Assembly (NCBI GenBank): GCA_022225965.2
Contig: JAKJXP020000036.1
Coordinates: forward strand, 362,533 to 426,532
Reading direction: 5' to 3'
From: Diatrype stigma
Lineage: Eukaryota; Ascomycota; Sordariomycetes; Xylariales; Diatrypaceae
Length of the DNA stretch: 64,000 nucleotides
Translations under genes and position numbers: made by a program
The notes under the pieces: model-generated
The model's input: only the letters and a program-made list of their open reading frames with translations
Told to the model about the DNA's origin: nothing
Database searches by the model: none
Shown here: positions 11,352 through 22,886 of the stretch, one piece after another
How positions within the stretch are numbered: position 1 is the first letter of the stretch
How the letters are laid out: every line of letters begins with the position of its first letter

Positions 11352-13569
11352 TCACCACCGCACCACTTTCCGAGCAGCAGGCCATCTCCCACTATATATC
11401 CCGCGTCCACCACCACTACCACCACCGCCACCACCACCCCCGCTACCCCAAGAACCCCTACGCCCTCCGCCCCAACCACCGGCGCCATAATAAGCCTCCT
11501 CATCATGCTCCCCGCAGAACCTCCCACCATCCCTCACGACCTCGCCCCGACACCCCTCCTCCTGGCACTCGTGCCGGTGGCAGTAGAGCGCCGCCTCGCC
11601 ATCGGCCGCCCTGTACACGCACCCGCGGGCGCGGCACCTATGGCGCGTGCACAGGGGCGACGACGCCATCGCCGTAACACTCGTCGCAGCCACCGCATTG
11701 GCGAGCGCGCGAGCGGCAGCGGAGGCGCCTTCCTTGTCCTGCTTGGCAAGGAGGCCGAAAAGGAGCGGCGCCGCTGCCGCCGCCGCCGGGAACGAGGACG
11801 GGTCGAGTAGCAGGCCGCCACCCCCGTCGTCGCGCGGGTTCGCGCACCCCGGCTCGCCGCACTTGTGCAGCGCGCAGTAGTCGGCCGGCGCGCGCTTGGC
11901 GAGCCGGCACCCGTACGCCCCGCACGCGTGCTCGCGGCAGGCGTCGGACCGGTCGTCCAGCGCCGGGTTGGCGCAGCCTTTCTCGAGGCAGCGCGGTTTG
12001 GAGTCTACGGTTTCGTCGTTAGATCAATAGATTCCCGGGTGCCAGTCCGTCATGTATAAGTAGTAGCCAGCCGGCTAGTTCAAGCAAATGTGTGCCGGCA
12101 TGAGTGGGGGCTCGCCTTGGAAGGAGAGAGAAAAAAGGGGGATGGGTAAGGAGTTCATTTGGGGGTATCTTGCAGCGTTGTGAATTCTTTTGACTTACGT
12201 TCCTCGCATTTGTCCAGCGGAACACCGTTCACGGTACCGCGGAACCTACGACATCCGGGTTCCGCGCACGGTATGTGCACGGGGCAGTGGTACCCCCTAT
12301 CTGGGTCGGCCTGGCCGTCGCAAGCGACCAACGCCGCCGCCGCCGCCAGCCCCTGAGCTGCCTGGGTGCCCGCGACAGCATCCACGCCCAGCAGGTTCGC
12401 GCGGCACATGTGCTCGGCGCAGAACCTGCGCGCGCCGTGGCGTCTGGCGTCGCAGCCCACAGTCTCGCACTCGTGGTCTTTGCAGTAGGCGCTGCCGATG
12501 ACGAAGCTGGCACCGCCTGCACCGCCAACATTCCCACCACCACCACTGACGTAACCGCTCTCCAGATGGTTCTTCTTGTTCGGACAGCCCGGCAGCCGGC
12601 ACTTGTGCGCCGCGCAGACGACGCTCGCGCCCGCGGGGAGGAAGGCGAACGGGTTGTCGGGGTCGGCGGGGGCGGAGGCGACGCGCTCGGCGGGGCAGCA
12701 GGCGGCGCCGCTGGCGCAGTAGTGGCGGAAACAGCGGGTGCGGGCGCGGTTGACGGGGTCGTCGTGCACGCGGTCGGCGCAGCCGGGCGTCTGGCAGCGG
12801 CGGTGGCCGTCGCAGAAGTTGTCCGGGTGGCTCCTGGGGTCGCCGCCGCCGTCGCCGCCGCCAAAGTACCCCTTGACGGGGATCACGCACCCGGGCGCGT
12901 GGCACGTGTGGGCCTCGCACCCGTCGCTGTGCTTCGCCTTGGCCTCGCGGCAGCCGCCGGCCTGGCAGCCGTGCTCGTCGCAGTACGGCCCGTACGAGTT
13001 GGTCGGTGGGAAGAAGCACCGCAGGTTCCTGCAGTTCGGGGTCGTGCATGTGTCTATATGATGGAGAGGAGGGGAAGGGGGGAAAGGGGGTGGATTGGTG
13101 AGTTACTCGTAGGTGGATCTTGGTAGGTTGGAATTTACAAGGGGGTGAAAGCCCCTATGTGTGACTTACGGTATTCGCGACAATATGTCATTTCCGGGTC
13201 ATCTTTGTGCTGGTTGCAGCTGGCGAGAGCACAGATCGCATCTGAATATTTGTCAGTAGGTGGTCAGTCGACCGGCCAGAAGCAACTAGCAGGTCGATGC
13301 TTTTCTTGAACATAGAAAGGGGGGGGTGCTGGCTCATAAGTGCTATCCACTTCCGACTCACGCTCATTGCAATACTTTTTGCCACGATCCGCATAACCTG
13401 TGCATCGGACCTCATCCTTGGACTTGTAGGTACAGGTGTGCAGTCGGCAGTAATGCGAGTCCTTGCCAGCTAAGTATCGCGGCTTCCGCCACGGTCTGTG
13501 CTGGCAGCCTTTATGCTTGCACCTTGCCCACTGCTGGGGAGGGCCGAATAGACATCTGGCCAAGGACAT
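11352..13569 (-). CDS. Tandem Cys/His-module protein (zinc-finger-like repeats)
   Basis: Four exons (13569-13362, 13241-13170, 13053-12199, 12004-11352) join in frame to give 595 residues. Almost the whole protein is a chain of modules of the form C-x3-G-C, a spacer of variable length, then (Y/F)-C-x2-H followed by the next Cys; I count about 17. Clear examples are CKHKGC/YCRLH, CTTPNC/YCDEH, CQTPGC/RCFRH, CRLPGC/YCKDH, CETVGC/FCAEH, CGAYGC/YCALH, CGEPGC/LCTRH, CRARGC/YCHRH and CQEEGC/FCGEH. Two Cys plus a Cys and a His per module would suit zinc. The C-terminus is a Gly-rich tail. There is no signal peptide or membrane segment. All three introns are phase 1 and split the His codon of a C-x(2,3)-H motif. 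I do not recognise a named family, and the function is unknown. The start at 13569 is the only good ATG seen, but an upstream exon cannot be excluded. Confidence 0.75.
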
Positions 13570-14829
13570 CGCTGGTATTCATATAAGAGTTAACTCAATA
13601 TCGGGGGAGGCGGGTTAAAGACAACCTAGTGTTTCTCTCTGTATAGAATGGTGGAATATATGGAACCACAATGGTATTAGCCAGAGTCTCAGTCTTGTCG
13701 AGAAACGAAGGAAATATTTCCCTGGGTCTAGGTGAAAAGGCTGCGGCTAGCTATGGCGCCTAAACACAAGATTGTTGTATTTTACACGGTGGCTAGAGAG
13801 TGCCAAACATGACGTAGGTTTCTGGAAGTTCCGTGAGGCATGGGACACGAACAGCCTGTTCCCGTCAAACATTCGGTGCAGCTCTGGGTGCTACGATTTC
13901 CGGATTGAAATTGTGTAGTATAGGGAGGTGAGCCAAGTTCACAAATACAAAAGTATGTGGGCGACATAGAACAATGGGGGCTATTGTCTACGGTTATACG
14001 GAGAATTCTCAGAAGTATATCGTGGCTATCCCGAACTAAACCACGACCCGAATATGAAATAACAATTTGCCTAGAATTTTACACGTTGAGTCATTGACTC
14101 TGTCCCAATTATTCGTACGATAGGCATTTACTGGGACGTGATTCGAAGACTAAGGCGAATTGTCGCTTCGGTTAAGTGTACATATGTTTATGTTGAAAAT
14201 AGCTTCAGTTTCCAATGTATGTATGTCTGGGGGTGCCGCAAATGTTTCCATGCACTATTCGGCTAAGAATATCTACTGAATACGGAGATAGTAGAGCCTT
14301 GGACAACAGACCTTAGGGCCTATCGCCTGGAAGTGTCGAATGTGAATCACTTTGGAAACAGGGCTCAGCCTCTTATAAGATTTTGGCTGCTTCTGCGATG
14401 ATCTCAGGGGTGGGTACATACATATCTGCATGTCATCCCCTAAAGCGGCCGGGGACTGAGCCTATTTGAAGATGAGATCGCACAAGGCGAACTAGCGAGG
14501 TTTCGTATTACGATTGGCCCGGTTGGGCTTTTGGATCAGCATGCATAACCCAGGAGTATGGAATCAATGGTGTACGACAGGTCATCAAGTCTTGTTTGCT
14601 GTATCTACTGCAGCCCTATCGGAAGAAACGGGCCACTAGCGCTTCCATATAACCAAGCCGCTCTCTTCATATCGTGTTCTTTGGGTATCAAACGTGAAAA
14701 AAACAATATTATAATAATAACACATAGCGACTTTGAGGTGAGCTACTTGTCATGATCCGCTGTCGCTTGCCACCCCATGACGCTACACTGGTCCTTCCAC
14801 ATGGTTATAAGTTTGGTCTTTGATCCGAA
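13570..14829. other. Intergenic region
   Basis: This holds the upstream region of the Cys/His-module gene and the 3' flank of the Tbf1-like gene. It is AT-rich, and I see no gene, RNA or clear repeat. Confidence 0.5.
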
Positions 14830-17800
14830 TCAGCTTGTTGTCCCATTCGAATAAAGTGCGTTGGCCGTCTCCCTTTCTATGGCAGCTTTCAGGTCAAACA
14901 ATGCATCTTCTTCTCGACTTAGCCCGCTTTCTTGCATTAGGCTGGCACCCACCGCTTGCTCTATAGCTGACTCTATGGAATTATCTTCCGCTGCAGGCGC
15001 CGTTCCAGCATTCTGTGATTGCAGTGGCTGTTGTGCTTGCGTCTGTGGTAGTGGCTGCGTTGGAGGCTGAGGTGCAGATTGCCGTTGGGCCTGTTGTGAT
15101 TGTGGTGATATCTGGCTATCCTGCGTCTGAACTTGCGTGTGCTGCTCCGAAGACCGGGGTTGTAGCTGGGATTGTGCCGCTGGTAAAGGCTTTATATCAG
15201 TTTGGTGGTGGTGTATCCGCTGTTGGCTCTGCTGTAATAGTTGCAACTGGGAGTGCGGATTCTGGAGAGGCCGTTGTTGTTGCTGTTGCTGTTGCTGTTG
15301 ATGCTGTTGAGACTGTTGTGCTTGTTGTGGTGATGGGTGCGGCTTTGGCGGGAGCGGAAGGTACACTGGCTGTGGCGCAGGAATAGCTGGACGTGGTGCT
15401 GGCGTCGGTCCTTGTAGAGGCTTTGGTGTGGACAATTGAGAGAGTTTTGGTGTCCCTGGCTGTGAGGCTGGATGTGATAGAGGTTGTCCAGGTGTCCCAG
15501 GACGACTCGTAGCCGCTGAGGTTGCAGGCTTCGGTGGGTGATTTTGAAGTCCATTTGCCAAAGTCATCACACCGTTCATGTGTGCTTGTTGCTCTTCTGA
15601 CTTGGCCTTCTCTTCTGCTTCCTTCCGTGCCGCTTGCGTAGGAGCGCGCGTCTTAAGCTCCCCTGTAACGCAATGAAGGTAATAAGGCATTTCCGAATTT
15701 GTCTTGAGGAAGAATAGCTTTAGATTTCTAGCCTTGTCTTTCAGTTGAACTTGTGTGCGATCTGCGAGGATGTTGCTCATTGACCCATTAGGACCGAACA
15801 AGCCCAAGATCTGGGACCAGTGAGGACCCTTGACCATATCGAGACCCATCATGAGGGCTTTTTCCTCTTCGGGGCTCCATGGTCGCCTCGTGGAATGAGT
15901 GCCTTCTCTGCGCGCATGGGTTGAGGACCGCGCAGCAGCAGCTTGTCGTGCCTTCTCGTATAGCGCAGGCGTTGTGTCGCTCTGGTTAGGTGGTAGTGCA
16001 TCAGGTGATGCTTGGTAAGCATGATGTGCATTCGTCCCTGACTGCTGATGATATTGGTAATATCGTGCTTGTGGTTGTGCATGCGGAGAGTTATAATTTG
16101 AATGCGAAGATGTGGTGTTGGTTTGACCTAGATACTGTCAGTGCATGTGTTCGTCTCAGGGGGCGTTCTAGCGTCTCACCTGCAGATTGTGGTGGGGCCG
16201 TCGGGTGATATTTATTTTGCTGAATACTCTGGAGGGCCAGCATTGTCGCTCTAGATGCACTCTCGGCAGCAGAAGCGATAGCCGACGGCAACTCTATCCC
16301 ACATGATGTTTCCTTAGCTTGTTCAGCGGCTTTGGAAATATTTTCAGCGAGGAACGCCGAGAGGTCGTCATAGTTGTTAGATGCATTGTCGCCAGCCGGT
16401 TCTATTATACTCTGGGCAGCCCTCGACGCTTCGGCAATGACAGCGTCCAGGTCAAAAAGCCCATCTAGTGCATGATTATTGGTTCCGTTTGGTTCGTTGT
16501 CATCAGGGGGCATCTCAATCTCGATGGGTGCTGTACCCAGCTCCTTGAAAGTTTCTATATTGTCATTCACATAAGTATTGAGGCTATCGAGAAAAGCCTC
16601 GTAGCTGAATTGCCTGCTCAGGGTCTCTGGAGAAAGTTAGCAATGAACAAAAAGCCGTGGCCGAGAATGACCACTTACGGATGTTAACAGGGTCTGTTGA
16701 CTCGTTTAGTAACATGGCCTTTCGAGCTGCAGCGCTTGCAATGAACTGAGTCTCCGTCTCACTTAATGGAGTGTCGGGATGGTGCGCTTGCAACCGTTCT
16801 CGGAGGCCAGCGGTAAACAGACCATCTAGCACCTGGTCTTTGGACTTCAGTTGCTCACTCTCCAGAGTCGCTAGATATATCTGTGTCTTCAGACTCAGGA
16901 ATAGCTCCGCTGCATCTTGTGGTAGCGATTCATCCTCAGCGCCGAAAACCCTCAGAAATTGCTCATTGAGTTCCTCCCAGCCAATCTCGTTGGTACTGAA
17001 CACACTTGCGCACAAGGTGGCAAGGTTGATGATTCTGATGACCCCCCTGCCTGGTTTTGCGAGGTGGAACTTCTTTGCATCTAGAAGTGGACCATCTTCG
17101 GAAAGCAAACGTCGTTGGGCGTCGAAGGTAGACCTAAGGACCGCGTACTCTTTCGCGACTTCGGAGTCAGGGTCGCTTTCAACGCCTAATATAGCCATCG
17201 TATCCTCTAAGGATTGCTCGGACCAGGCTATTAGGACATCAACAGCCTAACAGGCGTCTTAGTCTCCAGGAATAAGGTCATAGGTCACAACTGATGAGCT
17301 GCACTTACAAGGCTACCGAGAGCTGGTATAATATGTTTCCGCCGTGTGTAGTGGATTGGGTTGCTCCATATCGTATCTGGAATGGGTTTCTCGTCCGTGG
17401 CTGGATCGGATTGTGTATGTGAGCTTTCCCCCTGGGCTTCATTTATTGCATCGAGAATGTCCCGTGATATGTCGTCATCGCGGTCTGGCTTGACCTGGGC
17501 TCGATGAATGGCATTCAGAATATCCTGCGACACGTCATCATGGTTTGATCTGGGGTCGTGATCGTAATCGTGATTGTGGCCGTGATCGTGGCCGTGATCA
17601 TGGCCGTAATCGTAATCGTGATCGTGACCGTGATCGTGGTCCTGGTCGTGGCCGTTTATCGCGTTGAAGATATCCTGGGAGATATCATGGTCTTCCGGTT
17701 CCGACATAAGCTCCTGCATAACCGATGCCTCTGCCTGCTGAACAAGGCTTGCTATGTCGACGACCTCATTGTCTTCCGTGGGTTCTGCCTTCAATCGCTT

Positions 17801-18106
17801 CTCGTCTCGATGGCTCTCGTCTCTGCTGTTCTCTCTATACGCGGAGTGGGATCGGGATCGTTTCAAGGATGGTTGGAGTGGCTCGTGGGATGGTTCAGAG
17901 TCTATCATCATGGCATCGTCCGCCAGGGATTCATATTTGATACGCGGACCTACTCATCTACAATCAACACAGGCTTTGATGGAAGACGGCGAGTGTATGA
18001 AACGAGAGCATAACATACTGGGGGTGCTACCGGCGGTTGCGGCAGCAGCCGATGACAACACTGCTTGCGCCGCCGCCGCGGCAATAGCGTCGGCCACATC
18101 TGCCAT
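14830..18106 (-). CDS. tbf1: Tbf1-like telobox (TTAGGG-repeat binding) factor
   Basis: Five exons (18106-18019, 17949-17309, 17246-16679, 16626-16180, 16127-14830) encode 1013 residues. Residues about 660-725 form a telobox Myb domain: [22 protein letters not shown], then VQLKDKARN (708-716), the DNA-reading helix of TRF/Tbf1 proteins. Residues about 244-440 look like the helical TRF-type dimerisation domain. Such factors bind TTAGGG repeats at telomeres and at some promoters. The N-terminal region has a His/Asp-rich run at residues 129-162. It also has three copies of a short motif, D-(I/V)-S-(Q/R)-D-I-(F/L)-(N/D)-A-I. After the Myb domain comes a long Pro/Gln-rich tail with poly-Gln. The domain order differs from human TRF1 and TRF2 only by these low-complexity additions. 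Confidence in the family is high; a role at telomeres rather than promoters is inferred. Confidence 0.88.
17548..17655 (-). repeat. His-Asp coding repeat
   Basis: An alternating run of His and Asp codons, with some Gly, Tyr and Asn, encodes residues about 129-162 of the Tbf1-like protein. The DNA consists of near-repeats of a short gtgatcgtg-type unit. Confidence 0.8.
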
Positions 18107-21100
18107 TACTTTACGGAGCTCAAATCGATTATCCAGATCGCATCGGTGCGATTAGACGGAGCGTCTGTTCACGTCGCCACCGTCGTTGTCGTCGTTTCTC
18201 GTCGCGGGCATTGACGTCGAAGGAAATTTTAGAAGAGTATGGCCGATAAGGATGCCCTTATTTCCTGCCCCAAGTTATCTTATCGCAGTGATACACAGAA
18301 CCACAAGAAGGGGCCGTCAAAACGTAAAAGGCATGGCAAAATTCAAATTGCTCATTATGTAAATATGCTATTGCATACAATATCATCCTCTTCGGGGCTC
18401 AACAATACATCATTGGAGAGAATCATGTATAAAACAGGAGCATTGCCCAGATAAAGCAGCTATGCCGATTCCATCACTGGCACTTCGTAGGTAGAAAAAG
18501 CTGCAGGAATTCAAACGACACTGTCGATAAGTTGATAAGTCGGTGCCAGTAGAAGGTTGACAGAATGATTGCTTAATCGATACGCTAGTTACGAAGTAGC
18601 GCATGCTGGTATCTGATAACGAAAGATAAGCTGATAAGATATTGTGCACCTGCACGCTTGGAGGAGATGCATAACTACCAAATCCTGCAAATACAACCTT
18701 ACAACTTATGCAGAAATTGCAGTCTGCATAAAGAAACACTGAAGCCTCACACTCCCGTCCTTTCCCATCGGGAGCAGCCGAGATGCTTTACTAGCACTGC
18801 CTATCTAGACATCTTTTTGGAATGTGGCATGGCTGGCTACTTATGGTATACTACACAGAATATATAGGTACCTATCACTATGATTGCTCAGCTGTGTGGT
18901 TACGGTACCTACACCGACATCTGCTTAGTACGCCTCGTTGCAGAAGACCTCGGGTATACCTCACAGGTATCGTGTTCTTTCTTCACTGACGTCCGTACAA
19001 CCGCATGGGCCAAAAGGATGCTATTTTAGGGGTGATTACTTCGTCCAAGGCGACTAGTTGGATGCAGCACGACTCATGCAACTCCTCTTCCTATTGACCC
19101 TAGCAACCTTAGCTGCTTGGGTGGGCTTTCATGCAGGTTCAGTTGTATAAGACGGGAGCTCACAAGAGTCTCTTCACGACTTCGCCAAAGGCGAATGCAA
19201 GGAGCCACGGGCAGTGTTATAAGCAACCATCGGCGTTAGGCGCTCGTTCTCAATTAACCCGAGATGACCTCCTGGCGGTTCGATGTTGAATACAAAGAAT
19301 GCAACAGCACATCAGAGCTATAGCGAAGATGAACATATTAGTAATTCACCGCTTTCGTACATATTCAATGAATCCACCTACCACGCGGTCTTACGACTGA
19401 ACCCTATACGCCACACAATATCAAGGCATCTGGCGGGGGCGTGGGGACCGGGGGTCCTCTGCCCGTACAAATTGTGGGGTCGGCACTGACTTCGGGGGTA
19501 TGGCGGAGCTTATAGTTGGAACGCGTTGTACGTTAGGCACGCTTCAAACGACGTACACCACGACTGCCTACCTACGTAGTACTTACTTACCTACCTACCT
19601 ACTCAATATATACCACATATGGACCTAGACAGTTATTACTGGTACACTACTACGTAATAATCATTACATTCCCCAAAAAATAGCTCGTTGGCAGAATCTC
19701 TGGCTCAGTTGAACTATCACTACGAAGTATGCCCGTAGTTAGGTAACTATCGACTTTGGCTATCAGTGGCTGGTCAAGCTGACGTTGAACGTAGACAAAA
19801 TGGCAACCCACTTAGCACAGTTCAAGTCCCATTTAGATAGCTATACACATGCATATTTCATACGTTGCTCGGTTGCCATGCTGAGTTCGCTCTATGCCAA
19901 GAATAGAAACACTGCTTACTATATACACGGCTGCATGGCCATCGATGTTCTCGGTCAACCGGACGATATTAAAAACGTCTGAGCCGAGCAATAGGACGAA
20001 CGGAATATATGAAAACCACATGGTCGTGCCACCCAGCAACATCAGGCGAAAGGGACCCGAGCAACCTGCAGCTTTCTGCGGGGTTAGCCAAAGCTAAATC
20101 TGGCACTAACAAACCATTGGGGACAGGACACGGAGAGGATACGGAGTAGGGCGCGCTAGTGGCAACTATCGTCGAGCAACCACGCAGCCAATGGCAGTGC
20201 TGGTGGTGGCGTGAAGGCTAGTATAGCAGGTGGCGGGCAGGCAAGCGAGCACCTGCAGGTGTCTTGTCTGTAGGTATATCGTATTTTCTATCTATATATT
20301 TTCTATATATTTTCTATTGGGATTGGGGACACCGCACCAGGCGCATAACACATATATATTGGTGCTTTAGGTAGCATTGGCGCTTTAGTGTCAGAAAAGG
20401 GTTCATAGGGGTTCTTGCTACATGCTTAAGATGGTCTGTTATTAGTAGATCCCGTTACTCATCGAAGACTTTATAGCGCAGATAAGGCGGCTGGGTATTC
20501 ACGCCAAGGTGCTGACCAATGTTGATCCCGGGCAGATGGACATATAGTCCTGAGACAAGGCAGCTCTAGCGCCGATAGGTAAACCCACAGTCGCCTGGTA
20601 TCGTATACCAATGTCACCTGTTGTAGGACATACGGAAGCACTACGGTTATACACAATGCGGTTATTGGTTGACGGTAGCCTCCGTTATACCATCGACGTA
20701 CGCATATAAAAACGCGGGCTGGGGTATCCTCTTCGGCTCTGGGGAAAGGGATTCCTGTGATAGGTCAATGATGTGACGGAGTATGTATGATCGAGAACAA
20801 TTCAACCTTGGAACCTTGTCAACCTACCTTCCGGGGTTACGCTACTGCAGCCCACAGCAACCAATTTGGTATAGAGCTGATCCACTCCGACTACCCCATC
20901 TTGACCCCGAGATTTCCTCCGTGGTGTAATCCACCCACCTTCGTCATTTACCCCGCTTACACCTCTGAGCTCTCCGTCATAAAGATGTCCCGATGCCCTT
21001 CTTACATTCAGGTTCTCATCACGCTATGAAACCGTCCCTTCATCAAACTCCCATCTCTCAAGACTACCCTTAACTACTCCTCCGCCAGATACCAAGAGCT

Positions 21101-21152
21101 GTTTGCGCCCAGACTCATTTGATCCCCGCCAGTACATTATCATATTTCAAAC
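18107..21152. other. Gene-free region, about 3 kb
   Basis: This lies between the divergent Tbf1-like and aldehyde dehydrogenase genes. Around 19562-19605 it carries a cctac/ttac-type short repeat. The small open frames inside show no family, splice pattern or codon bias that I can recognise. Confidence 0.5.
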
Positions 21153-22886
21153 ATGCCTCTTTCAGTTCAGCTGAAGACGCCGCTCACGGGCACCTACGAA
21201 CAGCCTACCGGCCTGTAAGTGTGGATGAATTATTGAAGCTTGCAGTGCGAGCCTAGGTTCCGGAAGAGCCGGGATTGCAAAAGTCAATTGATATATCATC
21301 AGTCGCTAACAATCCCCTTTTGCAGGTTCATTAACAATGAATTCGTTGAAGGTGTCGACAAGAAGACCTTTGAGGTTATCAACCCCACCACCGAAGAGGT
21401 GATCTGCTCTGTCCACGAGGCCACGGAGAAGGATATCGACCTTGCGGTATCAGCAGCCCGGAAAGCCTTCCATGGCCCATGGAGAACCGTTACGCCGCAG
21501 CAGCGGGGTGTCCATCTGACTCGGCTCGCAGACCTTGTCGAGAAGAACTTAGACCTGTTAACTGCCGTCGAGTCCCTCGACAACGGAAAATCTATTACCA
21601 TGGCGAAGGGAGACGTTACCTCCGTCGCCAACTGCATCCGATACTACGGTGGATGGGCCGACAAGGTGACGGGTAGCACCATTGATACCAACCCCGACCA
21701 TTTCAACTACACGAGATATGAGCCGGTACGTCATAAGAAGTGGAGAATGATTTTCCTATAGTGCCGTGGGCTAATGCGATGGTATTATAGATTGGTGTCT
21801 GTGGCCAGATTATCCCGTGGAACTTCCCGCTTTTGATGCTGGCGTGGAAGATCTCGCCCGCACTTGCTACGGGCAACACGATTGTCCTAAAGACGGCCGA
21901 GCAGACGCCCCTGTCAGCGCTCGTATTTGCCAAATTGGTCAAGGAAGCTGGCTTCCCTCCCGGTGTCCTCAACATCATCTCCGGCTTCGGCAGGACTGCC
22001 GGTGCTGCGATGGCGTCGCACATGGACATCGACAAGATTGCTTTTACCGGTTCTACCCTCGTCGGTCGCCAGATCATGAAGTCCGCTGCCTCCTCCAACC
22101 TAAAGAAGGTGACCCTAGAGCTTGGCGGAAAGTCGCCCAACATCGTCTTCAACGATGCCGACATCGAGCAGACTATCTCCTGGGTCAACTTCGGCATCTA
22201 CTACAACCACGGCCAGTGCTGCTGCGCCGGCTCGCGCATCTACGTGCAGGAGGGGATCTACGATAAGTTCCTGGAGGCATTTAAGAAGCGCGCGGCGGCC
22301 AACGCCGTCGGCGATCCGTTCGATCCCAAGACCTTCCAAGGCCCGCAGGTCAGCCAGCTTCAGTACGACCGGATCATGGCCTACATCGACGAGGGCAAGA
22401 AGGACGGCGCGACGCTCGAGGTCGGCGGCGCTCGCCACGGCGACAAGGGCTACTTCATCCAGCCCACCATCTTCAGCGGCGTCACCCCCGACATGAAGAT
22501 CATGCGCGAGGAGATCTTCGGCCCCGTCTGCGCCATCGCCAAGTTCAAGACTGAGGAGGAGGTCCTCGAACTCGCCAACGACAGCACCTACGGCCTCGCC
22601 TCCGCCGTCCACACCAACGACCTCAACACCGCCATCCGGGTCAGCAATACCCTCAAGGCGGGTACTGTCTGGGTCAACTGTAAGTCACGCATTTCATCCT
22701 TCATCACAGGGCTCAGAGCACATGCTGATTCATTACACTCTTGCAGGTTACAACATGCTTTCACACCAGCTTCCATTCGGTGGCTACAAGGAGAGTGGCA
22801 TCGGCCGCGAGCTCGGTGAAGAGGCGCTCGCCAACTACACGCAGCACAAGACGGTCTCCATCCGCCTGGCTGGGCCAATATTTTGA
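21153..22886 (+). CDS. aldA: NAD(P)+-dependent aldehyde dehydrogenase
   Basis: Four exons (21153-21214, 21326-21725, 21791-22679, 22747-22886) encode 496 residues, the normal length of class 1/2 aldehyde dehydrogenases. These enzymes oxidise aldehydes such as acetaldehyde to acids. Visible motifs are PWNFP (cofactor domain), [13 protein letters not shown] with the general-base Glu264, and GQCCCAGSR with catalytic Cys298 in the middle of the Cys triplet. EEIFGPV and [13 protein letters not shown] follow near the C-terminus. No mitochondrial presequence is obvious, which suggests a cytosolic enzyme like Aspergillus AldA. The symbol is by similarity to that enzyme; a paralogue with another substrate remains possible. 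Confidence 0.93.

Noticed and set aside
12275..13126. 283-codon plus-strand frame
   Set aside because: It is antisense to the third exon of the Cys/His-module gene, with an Ala/Val/Arg-rich composition typical of GC-rich shadow frames.
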